Shown in pieces: positions 19,503 to 27,824 of a stretch of 46,916 nt of DNA. Numbering within the stretch: the first letter of the stretch is position 1; every line of letters begins with the position of its first letter. The stretch is from the NCBI GenBank assembly GCA_035527535.1, contig DATLAK010000179.1:1-46916 (forward strand), given 5' to 3'. This DNA is from Armatimonadota bacterium (GTDB lineage: Bacteria; Armatimonadota; Hebobacteria; GCA-020354555; CP070648). The notes under the pieces were generated by a model. It was not told the DNA's origin, made no database searches, and was given only the letters and a program-made list of their open reading frames with translations. The translations under genes were made by a program, and so were the position numbers.

Positions 19503-20315
19503 CTATTGCCTGGCCGACTTTCCGCCTGCCTTGACTTGCCAGGGATCCCACTGGGGCGGAAGATTATTGTTGCTCTTGAAGCAGCTCTCTGGGGCCCGGA
19601 TTATCAGCCACGCAACTGGAGCATTACCCGAAGGCTTTGCCCGAGGCGTATAGAGGCCAAGGGTGCGGTCGCCATGGGCATCTTGAGTTGGGTCCTCCGC
19701 AACGAACGAGATCTCATACAGATACTCTCCGCGATCCCCCGGCTGGGCAGCTTCTAGCCCATACGCGACATAACCCACACGGGAGTCGCCAACGACAAGC
19801 GTCCGGTTAATCCCAAAATCAGATGCGTACTGCTCGTGTTTCCACTCCTGGTCGCCTCCTACTGGGCTATATCGTGGAGGGAATCGGAAGCGCCAGATAG
19901 ATCTTTCCTGACTTGCATCATACTTCAGCCGTGGAAAGTACGCCGGAAGAACGGATAACGGAACCGGTCGATCCAATAAGATCCTGATGCAATTGGCCCT
20001 AAGGGTACGAACGGGGTCAAGCCTCGACTGGCTGGTATCCACGAGCTCAAGATACGAAACGTGCACCTCGATCTTGAGGCCATTCACCTCCGTTCGATAG
20101 CGATCCGAGAAAAGGCCCGCGCCGTAGGTCGCGGCGATGACCGCTGGCGTCTGCCAGAACGGAAACGGCGGTGGAACCGGTCCTCCTGCGGAGGCTGCCG
20201 GAAGAGGGACAGCCTGCTCCGGACTAGCTGCGGCCCAGGCCATTGGTGCCGGGGCGGTCACCATAGCGGCAACATACAGGATGACGAACGTAACCGATGC
20301 GGCTGCAGCGCGCAT
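19503..20315 (-). CDS. Secreted protein of unknown function
   Basis: A 270-residue protein with an N-terminal signal peptide (VTFVILYVAAMVTAPAPMAWA, cleavage probably after AWA near residue 28). The mature part has aromatic-rich segments such as PPPFPFWQTPAVIAATYG, LKIEVHVSYLELVDTSQ and LGLYTPRAKPSGNAPVAWLI. I do not recognise a family; the alternation of polar and hydrophobic residues suggests a beta-rich fold. The ATG at 20315 is preceded by AAGGGGGAA. It stands alone on the minus strand in a gene-poor stretch, with lower G+C than its neighbours, consistent with recent acquisition. Confidence 0.6.
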   Translation of the reverse strand: MRAAAASVTFVILYVAAMVTAPAPMAWAAASPEQAVPLPAASAGGPVPPPFPFWQTPAVIAATYGAGLFSDRYRTEVNGLKIEVHVSYLELVDTSQSRLDPVRTLRANCIRILLDRPVPLSVLPAYFPRLKYDASQERSIWRFRFPPRYSPVGGDQEWKHEQYASDFGINRTLVVGDSRVGYVAYGLEAAQPGDRGEYLYEISFVAEDPTQDAHGDRTLGLYTPRAKPSGNAPVAWLIIRAPESCFKSNNNLPPQWDPWQVKAGGKSARQ

Positions 20316-20887
20316 AGGAGTTCCCCCTTGGCCCAGACAATGCCTCTTGACTCGTATATTCGCCATTACCCTCCTTCTTCCTGCGCTGATAACGCGCCGG
20401 GGTGTGGCGTGGCGTCGCGCTGAGGTGGGCGGCCCGGCGCACGTGGGTAGAAAACGAGTCGGATGACGAAGGTGAGGTGTTGGGCGTACCAGATTGCGTC
20501 CATGCCGTCTCGGCTGCGAGACGATTGGCAGGCGAGACGCCTGCCCTACCAATGCACCCCGCCTACGGCGGACAAGCCTCACCCAACCTCCCCCATTCGA
20601 CAGTAGGGCAGGCTCTTGAAGGGGGAGGGGTTGCCGGGCGAACCGCGGCAAATCACTGCGTTTCGAGGAAAGCTCGGTAAAGACGGATCCCCTGTTCGCA
20701 GAGTAGAACTGACGCTTACCCACTTTGCTCGTCGCGAAGGCGAGATTCTTCGCTGACGCTCTGGATGATACGTCGCGGCTCCGGTCATGCAGAACGAAGC
20801 GTGCTTGCGCGACCGCGTCGGCACGCGCAGTGAAGCATCTCGGTGTCACCTCGCCGGAAACTGGGTAACGGTCAAAGAGTAGAAGGC
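20316..20887. other. Intergenic region upstream of hrcA
   Basis: No gene recognised. Holds repeat-like scraps: gacgcctgccctac near 20537 (also at 812-825), ccgcctacggcgg at 20566, and a GGGGGAGGGG run. No 9-9-9 CIRCE element (TTAGCACTC...GAGTGCTAA) is present, although the HrcA repressor gene follows. Confidence 0.5.
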
Positions 20888-20934
20888 TTGACAAACCGGC
20901 GCGCCGATGGTAGTTCTTGCATGAGAGGTGCAAC
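20888..20934 (+). promoter_or_regulatory. hrcA upstream region: -35 box and TTGCA-N7-TGCAA inverted repeat
   Basis: A perfect TTGACA at 20888-20893 stands 17 bases before TAGTTC, a poor -10. Immediately downstream, TTGCA (20917-20921) and TGCAA (20929-20933) form an inverted repeat over the GAGAGG ribosome site of hrcA. That position would suit an operator, but the sequence is not CIRCE and the function is unproven. Confidence 0.35.
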
Positions 20935-20935
20935 G

Positions 20936-21964
20936 GTGGCGCGGACGCTGGACGAGCGCAAGCGCGCGATTCTCGGAGTGGTGGTCGAGCGCTACATCGC
21001 CACCGGAGAACCGGTGGGGTCGGCGTGGGTCGTGGGTTGCGGGGACCTCGCGGTATGCTCGGCGACGGTGCGCAATGAGATGTCCGAGCTCGAACGGGCG
21101 GGCTACCTGGGTCACCCCCATACCTCGGCCGGGCGGGTGCCGACCGATCGCGGCTATCGCGTTTACGCCGAGAGCGTGGTGTCCCGAGCGCAACCCGGCG
21201 CCGACCCGGGTCCGTTTGCGGATCTGGAGTGCAGCCAAGAAGCGGAGACGGCGCTGGAGGCAACCTGTCGCGCGCTGGCGCGCCTGACGCGTTTCCTGTC
21301 GCTGGCGCAGCCGCCGAGTTGGCGCCATGAGAAGCTGCGCTACCTGCAGCTTTCGCGGCTCAACCCGCGCCGCGTGCTGGTGGTGGTGGTGACCGAGACC
21401 GGGCGCGTGCACCATGCCCTGCTCGAGTTCAACCGCCTGCCCAGCACCGGGCAATTGCGGGCGCTGGGGGCGGTCATCAGCGATCGCTTGCGCGGGGTCG
21501 CGCTGGTCGAGCTCGATCGCGATCGGCTGCTGCGCGCGGTGCGCGAGCTGTGGTCGCGCACGCCCTTTGCCGACCAAGCGGTCGAGTTGCTGTCCGCCAG
21601 CCTGCCGGTGACCGCGGGCAGCCCCCTGGTGATTGAGGGCGGCAGCCGCCTGCTGGAGACACAGGAGTTCCAGCAAGCGGAAGTCGCGCGCGAGGTGTTC
21701 GGCGTGATCGAAGAGCGTTCCTATCTGAGTGAGCTGCTGGCGCGCCAGCGCCCCGGCGTGTCGGTGATGATCGGCGACGACACCGGCCATCCCGCCTTGC
21801 GTCACTGCGCGCTGGTGTCGGCCACCTACCAGGCGCCGGGAGGCGCCTGCGGCTGCCTCGGGGTGCTGGGCCCCAAGCGCATGCCGTACGGATCGGTGAT
21901 GTCGGCGCTGCTGCTGGCCGCGCGCGCCTTGGGGGCGGCGTTCGCGAGCAAGGCCCGCAAGTAG
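20936..21964 (+). CDS. hrcA: Heat-inducible transcription repressor HrcA
   Basis: A 342-residue repressor of heat-shock operons, normally stabilised by GroEL. The N-terminal winged helix is clear: LDERKRAILGVVVERYIATG, then SATVRNEMSELERAGYLGHP and HTSAGRVPTDRGYRVYAE, the HrcA hallmark. The C-terminal GAF-like part contains VVVTETGRVHHALLEFNR and ends LLLAARALGAAF. GTG at 20936 is preferred because GAGAGG lies 6-7 bases before it; an ATG 15 bases earlier has no ribosome site. First gene of the chaperone cluster. It may respond to the neighbouring chaperonin, since no groEL is here. Confidence 0.93.
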   Translation: MARTLDERKRAILGVVVERYIATGEPVGSAWVVGCGDLAVCSATVRNEMSELERAGYLGHPHTSAGRVPTDRGYRVYAESVVSRAQPGADPGPFADLECSQEAETALEATCRALARLTRFLSLAQPPSWRHEKLRYLQLSRLNPRRVLVVVVTETGRVHHALLEFNRLPSTGQLRALGAVISDRLRGVALVELDRDRLLRAVRELWSRTPFADQAVELLSASLPVTAGSPLVIEGGSRLLETQEFQQAEVAREVFGVIEERSYLSELLARQRPGVSVMIGDDTGHPALRHCALVSATYQAPGGACGCLGVLGPKRMPYGSVMSALLLAARALGAAFASKARK

Positions 21965-22023
21965 CACGGCCGCCGGCTGAGCCCGGGCGCGACTTCGCTG
22001 AAGTCCCTGTTCCGAGCGAAGTG

Positions 22024-22060
22024 GGCTAGGGCCGACGAGCCGGCCCGCCACGTCCCTAGG
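22024..22060. repeat. Double-hairpin dispersed repeat (copy D)
   Basis: Begins ggctagggcc, with GCCGaCGAgCCGGC-type pairing, and runs through cccgccacgtccctagg. Related to the copy at 22089 only 30 bases on; both fill the gap between hrcA and the chaperonin gene. Confidence 0.55.
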
Positions 22061-22088
22061 TCAGTGACCGGGATGGCGGCCTTTAGGT

Positions 22089-22149
22089 GGCTAGGGCCGA
22101 CGCATCGGCCCGCCACGGCGGTCTGCAGAGCAGACCTAGCCGCCTAGCC
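22089..22149. repeat. Double-hairpin dispersed repeat (copy E)
   Basis: Contains GGGCCGAcgcaTCGGCCC and then gcggtctgcagagcagacctagccgc, where GGTCTGC-aga-GCAGACC is a perfect hairpin. The second half is identical to that at 27749-27797. Confidence 0.7.
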
Positions 22150-22188
22150 AGCGGCCCATCGGGTTAGCCGCCCAAGGGGGGGTCATCT

Positions 22189-22208
22189 CGCCCCGATCGG
22201 TCGGGGCG
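22189..22208. repeat. Short palindrome, family 'CCCCGAC' (copy 3)
   Basis: CGCCCCGATC-GG-TCGGGGCG, a near-perfect inverted repeat 45 bases before the chaperonin start. Same family as 724-743. Confidence 0.65.
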
Positions 22209-22252
22209 CCGGTTGCCGTCGGTTCCCTATTCTGAGGCAGGCGAGGCTAGCC

Positions 22253-23806
22253 ATGCCCGAGGTCGAGGGCGAGAACAAGCAAGGCGCCGCTGACGAGCGC
22301 CTGTCCGCGCTCGTCAGCAACGCCAGCGCCATCCGCACCGTGGCGGCGGCGGTCGAAGGCACGCTCGGGCCCAAGGGGCTCGACTGCATGCTGGTGGACC
22401 GCTTCGGCGGTGTCACCATCACCAACGACGGATTCGCCATTCTCGACCAGATAGACGTTGCCCACCCCGCCGCCCGCATGCTGATCAACACCGCCCAGGC
22501 GCAGGATCGCCAGGTCGGCGACGGCACCACCACCGCCACGATCCTGGCGAGCACGTTGGTGACAGAGGCGGTCAACCGCGCGGCCAGGGGGGTGCCGGTG
22601 ACCCGGCTCATCGAAGGCATGCGCGCGGCGCTGGCGCGCGCCGTCGAGGTGATCGAAGGACATCGCCGGGAGATCGAGGGATTCGACGATCCCCTGCTGG
22701 CGCGGGCGGCCCTCATCGCCGGCCGCGGGGACGCGCAGGTCGCCGATCTCGTCGTCGAGGCGGCGCGGCTGATCGGGCGCGCGGCTCTGGCTGAGCCGGG
22801 GTTCCGGCTGAGCGAATGGATCATCGCGCGGGAGGGAGCGGACAACGAGGTCGTGGCCGGCCTCATCATTGACAAGGAGCGGATGAACCGCCGCATGCCG
22901 CGGCAGGTGCGGCGCGCGCGGGTGCTGCTGCTCGATGACGCGCTGGAGCCGGAGCAGCTGGGGGAGCAGGCGCTGGCGACGGAGGCGGGGTTCGCCCGCT
23001 ACCTGGAGCTCAAGCGCCGCTTCGCCGAGGCGCTGGAGCGGGTGGCGGGACTCGGCGTCAACGTGGTGGTGGCGGAGCGCGGGGTCAGCGACGATGCCGA
23101 GGAGGCGCTGACGGCGGCGGGCGCGATGGTGCTGCGGCGGGTGTCAGCGCGCGACCTCGCGCGCATCGCCGAACACACCGGCGCGCGCCCGGTCAAGCGC
23201 ACCGGCCTGGCGCGGGCGGCGGATGACCTCGCGCGCTGCCTGGGCCGCGCCCGCCTGGTGGCGCAAGACGAGCGGCTGGGCCACGTTCGCTTTGAGGGCG
23301 GCGGCGGGCGACGCGCGGCGACGATCCTGGTGGGGGCGGCCACGGCTGAGGTCCGCGACGAGCGCCGGCGCATCGCCCAGGACGCCGCGAGCGGCGCCCA
23401 GCAAGCGCTCCTGAGCGGGGTGGTCCCCGGCGGCGGCGCGGCCGAGGCGGCGGCCGCGGTCGAGGTGCAGCGGCTGCGCGCCTCGATGCGCGGCATGGCG
23501 GCCTACGGCGCCGAGTGCGTGGTCGAGGCGCTGCGGCGCCCGCTGGCGCAGATCATCGCCAACGCCGGCTTCAACCCGCTGGAGAAGATGGGCAACCTGA
23601 TGGCGGAAACCGCCAGCGCCGGGAGCGACGCGCTGGCGATAGACTGTGACACCGGCGAGGTCGCGGACATGCTAAGCTTGGGGGTGGTGGATCCGACCGC
23701 GGTCAAGGTGCACGCCCTGCGCGCCGCCGGGGAGGTGGCCCAGGCCGTGCTGCGCATCAGCACCATCATCCGCCGGCGCGACGCCGACCAGCCGCCGCCG
23801 GCATGA
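22253..23806 (+). CDS. Archaeal-type chaperonin (group II/III, thermosome-like)
   Basis: A 517-residue ring-forming, ATP-driven protein-folding chaperonin of the thermosome/CCT branch, not GroEL. Equatorial ATP-site motifs: LGPKGLDCMLVDRFG (38-52), TITNDG (55-60), DVAHPAARM (68-76), GDGTTTATIL (89-98), VPGGGAAEA (391-399) and DMLSLGVVDPTAVKVHALRA (472-491). The apical domain keeps a long helical segment (about 232-268) where group II chaperonins have the built-in lid, so no GroES is needed. Its place between hrcA and grpE-dnaK matches the bacterial group III chaperonins described from Firmicutes such as Carboxydothermus. It lacks the GGM tail of GroEL. Start ATG follows AGGCGAGG. Gene 40 bases before grpE. 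Confidence 0.92.
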   Translation: MPEVEGENKQGAADERLSALVSNASAIRTVAAAVEGTLGPKGLDCMLVDRFGGVTITNDGFAILDQIDVAHPAARMLINTAQAQDRQVGDGTTTATILASTLVTEAVNRAARGVPVTRLIEGMRAALARAVEVIEGHRREIEGFDDPLLARAALIAGRGDAQVADLVVEAARLIGRAALAEPGFRLSEWIIAREGADNEVVAGLIIDKERMNRRMPRQVRRARVLLLDDALEPEQLGEQALATEAGFARYLELKRRFAEALERVAGLGVNVVVAERGVSDDAEEALTAAGAMVLRRVSARDLARIAEHTGARPVKRTGLARAADDLARCLGRARLVAQDERLGHVRFEGGGGRRAATILVGAATAEVRDERRRIAQDAASGAQQALLSGVVPGGGAAEAAAAVEVQRLRASMRGMAAYGAECVVEALRRPLAQIIANAGFNPLEKMGNLMAETASAGSDALAIDCDTGEVADMLSLGVVDPTAVKVHALRAAGEVAQAVLRISTIIRRRDADQPPPA

Positions 23807-23846
23807 GGCGTCGGCGGCGATTGCGGAATACCCAATAGGTGGTTCC

Positions 23847-24473
23847 ATGCCCAAGCGACACAAGCTCGAGATAACGCCCGCGGCCGCGGCGGCGCCCGCC
23901 GAAGGCGCGGGCCCGGAGGGCGCGCAGGAGGGCGCCCTCGTCGAGCCGGCGCCGGAGCGCGTGGCGCACCTGCAGCAGGAGTTGGCGGCGGCGCAAGCGG
24001 CGGCGCAGGAGCTGCATGACAAGTACCTGCGCGCCCTCGCCGACCTCGACAACTTCCGTCGCCGCGCGCGCCACGAGCGCGGCAATGCGGTGCGCGATGG
24101 CGAGGCCGCGATTCTGCTGGAGGTGCTGCCGGTGCTCGACAACTTCGCGCGCGCGATGGCGGCGGCGCGGGACGCCAACGACGCGCAGGCGCTGATGGAC
24201 GGCGTCAAGATGAGCTACGACCAACTGCACGCGGCGCTGGCGCGCAAGGGAGTGCGTCCAATCGCCGCCGCGGGCAAGCAGTTCGATCCCCGCTACCACG
24301 ACGCGGTAGGCCAGGTGCCGACGGCCGAGCAGCCGGAAGGTACGGTCGTGGTCGAGGTGCAAAAGGGCTACCTGCATGGCGATCGCGTGCTGCGCCCGGC
24401 GCGGGTGATCGTGGCGGCGCCGCCGGCGGCGGATGATGGTCACCCCCCGCGCCCGCGCCGCGAGGAGTCATAG
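23847..24473 (+). CDS. grpE: Hsp70 nucleotide-exchange factor GrpE
   Basis: A 208-residue dimeric co-chaperone that releases ADP from DnaK. After a variable Ala/Glu-rich head comes the coiled-coil helix (VAHLQQELAAAQAAAQELHDK, then LRALADLDNFRRRARHE), the four-helix segment (LEVLPVLDNFARAM) and the C-terminal beta domain (FDPRYHDAVGQVPTAEQPEG and VVEVQKGYLHGDRVLRPARV). Usual length. Its stop codon TAG is immediately followed by the TTG start of dnaK, with no spacing. Confidence 0.95.
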   Translation: MPKRHKLEITPAAAAAPAEGAGPEGAQEGALVEPAPERVAHLQQELAAAQAAAQELHDKYLRALADLDNFRRRARHERGNAVRDGEAAILLEVLPVLDNFARAMAAARDANDAQALMDGVKMSYDQLHAALARKGVRPIAAAGKQFDPRYHDAVGQVPTAEQPEGTVVVEVQKGYLHGDRVLRPARVIVAAPPAADDGHPPRPRREES

Positions 24474-26288
24474 TTGGCGCAGATCATCGGCATTGACCTG
24501 GGCACCACCAATTCCGCCGTCGCCGCCATGCACGGCGGGGAGCCCGTCATCATCCCCACCGCCGAGGGCGAGCGCCTGTGCCCGTCGGTGGTCGCCTTCA
24601 CCGCCGCCGGCGAGCGCCTCGTCGGCGAGATCGCCAAGCGCCAGTGCGTGACCAACGCCGCGCGCACTATCTGCTCCGCCAAGCGGCGGATGGGCACCGA
24701 CTGGAGCATCAACATTGACGGCAAGCCCTACAGCGCTCCCGAGGTGTCCGCCGCCATCCTGGAGAAGCTGCGCGCCGACGCCGAGGCCTTCCTGGGCGAG
24801 GCGGTCGCTCGCGCCGTCATCACCGTCCCCGCCTACTTCTCCGACGCCCAGCGCCAGGCGACCCGTGACGCCGGCCGTATCGCCGGCCTCGACGTCGCGC
24901 GCATCATCAATGAACCCACCGCCGCCGCCCTCGCTTACGGCCTGCAAGCGCAGGACCTCCACACCGTGCTGGTGTGGGATCTCGGCGGGGGCACCTTCGA
25001 CGTGTCGGTGCTGGAGCTGGGAGACGGCGTCTTCGAGGTCAAGGCCACCAGCGGTGATACCCACCTCGGCGGCGATGACTGGGACGAGCGCATCGTCGGC
25101 TGGCTGGCGGACGAGTTCAAGGCCGAGCACGGCCTCGACCTGCGCGCGGACGCGACCGCCATGCAGCGCCTGCGCGAGGCGGCGGAGCGCGCCAAGATCG
25201 AGCTCTCGACCCTGGTCGCCACGCGCATCAGCCTGCCCTTCATCAGCGCCTCCGGACCCGCCCCCAGGCACCTCGAGCGCGAGCTCACCCGCGCCCATTT
25301 CGAGCACCTGAGCGCCGACCTGCTCGAGCGCGTGGTGGTACCCACCCGCACTGCCATGGCCGACGCCCGCGTCACCCCGGAGGACCTCGACCGCATCATC
25401 CTGGTCGGCGGCCTCACGCGCATGCCGGCGGTGGTAGCGCTGGTGACGCAGCTCTTCGGCCAGCCGCCCCATTGCGAGATCAACCCGGATGAGGCGGTCG
25501 CGGTGGGCGCCGCCATCCAGGCGGCGGTGCTGGCGGGGGAGGTGCGCGACATCGTCCTGCTCGACGTGACCCCGCTGTCAATGGGCATCGAGACCGCGGG
25601 CGGGGTCTTCCAGCGCCTGATCATGCGCAACACCACCATGCCCGTGCGCACGACCGAGACCTTCACCACCGCCGCTGACAACCAGTCCGCGGTGGACCTC
25701 CACGTGCTGCAGGGCGAGCGCGAGATGGCCGCCGACAACATCAGCCTCGGCCGCTTCCAGCTCGGCGGCCTGCGCCCCGCGCCCAAGGGCGTGCCCCGCA
25801 TCCAGGTCACCTTCGACATTGACGTCAACGGCATCCTCCACGTCTCCGCGCGCGATGTCGCCACCGGAGGTCGCCGCGAGGTCGAGATAACCCCCGCCTC
25901 CGGCCTGAGCCCGGCGCAAGTCGAGCGCCTCATCGCCGACGCCGACGCCAACCGCGATCGCGACCGGCGCAAGCGAGAGGCCGCCCAACTACGCCTGCGC
26001 GTGGATGATCTGCTGGCGAGCGCCGATCGCGTGCTCAGCGATGCCGCCGGCAAGCTGCCGCAGGCGACGACCCAGCCGCTGGCCGATGTCGTGAGTCGGG
26101 CGCGGGAGACCGACGCGGGGACCTCCCTGGGGCGACTGCGGCAGGTGATCGCGGAACTCGAGCGCGCGAGCTACGAGGTGACGGAAGCGCTGTATCGCTA
26201 CAATGCCGCCGAGCAGGCGTCGCAGGCGGCTGGGCGCGCCGGGGAACGCGCCCCCGGCGCGCTGGAGGGCGAGGTGCGCGGCGAGTAG
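24474..26288 (+). CDS. dnaK: Hsp70 chaperone DnaK
   Basis: A 604-residue ATP-dependent chaperone. Nucleotide-binding domain: [14 protein letters not shown] (4-17), [68 protein letters not shown]. Substrate-binding domain starts after [18 protein letters not shown] and includes the C-terminal helical lid with [17 protein letters not shown]. The TTG start has GAGGAG seven bases upstream, inside the end of grpE; in-frame ATGs come only much later. DnaJ, which often follows, is missing, and ftsZ comes next. The final tail is short and Gly/Glu-rich. Confidence 0.96.
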   Translation: MAQIIGIDLGTTNSAVAAMHGGEPVIIPTAEGERLCPSVVAFTAAGERLVGEIAKRQCVTNAARTICSAKRRMGTDWSINIDGKPYSAPEVSAAILEKLRADAEAFLGEAVARAVITVPAYFSDAQRQATRDAGRIAGLDVARIINEPTAAALAYGLQAQDLHTVLVWDLGGGTFDVSVLELGDGVFEVKATSGDTHLGGDDWDERIVGWLADEFKAEHGLDLRADATAMQRLREAAERAKIELSTLVATRISLPFISASGPAPRHLERELTRAHFEHLSADLLERVVVPTRTAMADARVTPEDLDRIILVGGLTRMPAVVALVTQLFGQPPHCEINPDEAVAVGAAIQAAVLAGEVRDIVLLDVTPLSMGIETAGGVFQRLIMRNTTMPVRTTETFTTAADNQSAVDLHVLQGEREMAADNISLGRFQLGGLRPAPKGVPRIQVTFDIDVNGILHVSARDVATGGRREVEITPASGLSPAQVERLIADADANRDRDRRKREAAQLRLRVDDLLASADRVLSDAAGKLPQATTQPLADVVSRARETDAGTSLGRLRQVIAELERASYEVTEALYRYNAAEQASQAAGRAGERAPGALEGEVRGE

Positions 26289-26321
26289 GCGCGGCTGCCA
26301 CCCGGCGTCGCCTGCCCGGAG

Positions 26322-26399
26322 CGTGACCGTTTCTCGTTGGGATGGCTGGGCGCACACCCGGGCGCGACCTCGTAGGGGCAAGGCATGCCTTGCCCCTAC
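26322..26399. repeat. CAAGGCATGCCTTG repeat with 50-base flank (copy 2)
   Basis: The same 28-base palindrome as at 13795 sits at 26372-26399, here preceded by a conserved flank (gcgtgaccg, ttgggatggctgggcg, gcgcgacctc) that recurs at 46838-46889. It lies between dnaK and the ftsZ promoter and may act as the dnaK terminator hairpin. Confidence 0.8.
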
Positions 26400-26404
26400 A
26401 TCCG

Positions 26405-26424
26405 CGCTCCGACTCGTCGGGGCG
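26405..26424. repeat. Short palindrome, family 'CCCCGAC' (copy 4)
   Basis: CGCTCCGAC-tc-GTCGGGGCG, one mismatch in the stem, 30 bases before the ftsZ -35 box. Fourth member of the family found at 724, 2569 and 22189. Confidence 0.55.
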
Positions 26425-26453
26425 TGCCCAGGGGGATCCCCGTCCGGTTGTGC

Positions 26454-26482
26454 TTGACACCCTCCGGCCGGCTGCCTATAAT
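26454..26482 (+). promoter_or_regulatory. Perfect-consensus sigma70 promoter of ftsZ
   Basis: TTGACA, a 17-base spacer and TATAAT: all twelve consensus bases at the ideal spacing. Transcription should start near 26489, five or six bases before an in-frame ATG at 26495 and about 117 bases before the ATG at 26606 that has a strong ribosome site. Confidence 0.85.
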
Positions 26483-26605
26483 AACGCAGTTTCCATGGAC
26501 ATCGGCGCCGATCAGCAGCAGGCGCGGCTCGAAGCAACCCTTGAGCGACCTGACGCAGCGGACGCGGAGGCGACTCTGTTCGCCATCCAGGAGGGGACGA
26601 AACAG

Positions 26606-27655
26606 ATGGACGAGGGCGGGAGTTTTGCCAAGATTAAGGTGATCGGCATGGGCGGCGCCGGCAGCAATGCCGTGGATCGCATGATCGCCGCCGACCTGCG
26701 CGGAGTGGAGTTCATCGCCGCCAACACCGACGTCCAAGCGCTGAACCTGTGCGCGGCGGAACGCAAGCTGCAGCTGGGCAAGGAGGTCACCCGTGGTCTG
26801 GGTGCGGGGGGGGATGCCGAGCTCGGTCTGCGCGCGGCGGAGGAGAGCCGCCAGGAGCTGAAGAACGCGCTCGAAGGGGCGGACATGGTGTTCGTCGCCG
26901 CGGGCATGGGCGGCGGCACCGGCACCGGCGGCTGCCCGGTGGTGGCGGCGGTCGCGCGGGAGCTGAGCGCGCTTACCGTCGCCGTGGTCACCAAGCCCTT
27001 TGCCTTCGAGCGCGGCCGCCGCATGGCGATCGCCGAGCGCGGCATTCAATCCCTGCGCGAGCAGGTGGACACGCTGATCACCATCCCCAACGACCGTCTG
27101 CTGGGGATCGTGGACAAGCACGCGACCCTCGATGAGGCTTTCGCCCAGGCGGATGAGGTGCTGCGCCAGGGCGTGCAGGGCATCTCGGATCTGATCACCG
27201 TTCCCGGCCGCATCAACCTCGACTTCGCCGACGTGAAGACGGTCATGTCCGGCGCCGGGCCCGCGATCATGGGCATCGGCGAAGCCACCGGCGAACACCG
27301 CGCCGCCGAGGCCGCTCAGGCCGCCATCTCCAGCCCCCTGCTCGAAACCTCGGTCGAGGGCGCCAAGCGCATCCTGTTCAATATCACCGGCGGCGCCGAC
27401 CTCGCGCTGTCCGAGGTCGAGGAAGCGGCGCAGATCATCGCCAGCGCCTCCGACGCCCCCGACACCAACGTGCTTTTCGGCGTCGTCATTGACCGGGAGA
27501 TCGGCGACGCGGTGCGAGTGACGGTCATCGCCACCGGCTTCGAACCGCACGCGGAGGGCGCCCAGAGAATGGTGGAAGCCTTCGCTGAGGACCTGCCGCA
27601 GGAGCCGCAGGAACCGCAGGACCTCGACGTACCCGCATTCGTTCGCCGCAAGTAA
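26606..27655 (+). CDS. ftsZ: Cell division GTPase FtsZ
   Basis: Tubulin-like GTPase that forms the division ring. From ATG 26606 it is 349 residues: [19 protein letters not shown] (9-27), [14 protein letters not shown]-type signature [13 protein letters not shown] (about 102-114), the T7 synergy loop [15 protein letters not shown] (about 205-219) and a C-terminal conserved peptide [11 protein letters not shown] that binds FtsA/SepF-type partners. The start is chosen for AGGAGGGG nine bases upstream and normal N-terminal length; the in-frame ATG at 26495, almost at the predicted transcript end, would add 37 residues. The gene stands alone after dnaK instead of in the mur/fts cluster. Confidence 0.95.
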   Translation: MDEGGSFAKIKVIGMGGAGSNAVDRMIAADLRGVEFIAANTDVQALNLCAAERKLQLGKEVTRGLGAGGDAELGLRAAEESRQELKNALEGADMVFVAAGMGGGTGTGGCPVVAAVARELSALTVAVVTKPFAFERGRRMAIAERGIQSLREQVDTLITIPNDRLLGIVDKHATLDEAFAQADEVLRQGVQGISDLITVPGRINLDFADVKTVMSGAGPAIMGIGEATGEHRAAEAAQAAISSPLLETSVEGAKRILFNITGGADLALSEVEEAAQIIASASDAPDTNVLFGVVIDREIGDAVRVTVIATGFEPHAEGAQRMVEAFAEDLPQEPQEPQDLDVPAFVRRK

Positions 27656-27701
27656 TCGTCCCCCCGCGCTAAGCCATCCGGGCAGCGAGGGAAAGGGTCA
27701 T

Positions 27702-27732
27702 CGGGGCCGGGCCGCTGCTGCGCCTGGCCCCG
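27702..27732 (+). terminator. Strong hairpin after ftsZ
   Basis: CGGGGCC-G-GGC...GCC-T-GGCCCCG with a 9-base loop, 46 bases past the ftsZ stop. No T-run follows, so at most an atypical terminator. Confidence 0.4.
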
Positions 27733-27748
27733 AACCGTTCTCCAGTGT

Positions 27749-27797
27749 GGCTAGGGCTTTGCCCGCCACGGCGGTCTGCAGAGCAGACCTAGCCGCC
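27749..27797. repeat. Double-hairpin dispersed repeat (copy F)
   Basis: ggctagggctttgcccgcc followed by acggcggtctgcagagcaga and cctagccgcc; the last ~38 bases match 22110-22147 exactly. It sits just upstream of the DUF3604 gene. Confidence 0.75.
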
Positions 27798-27824
27798 AAG
27801 CGAATCACGACCAGGAGCACGAGC

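Noticed and set aside
26495-26605. 37-codon N-terminal extension as the main ftsZ start
   Set aside because: Not chosen as the annotation because 26606 has the strong ribosome site and usual N-terminal length; kept as a finding.
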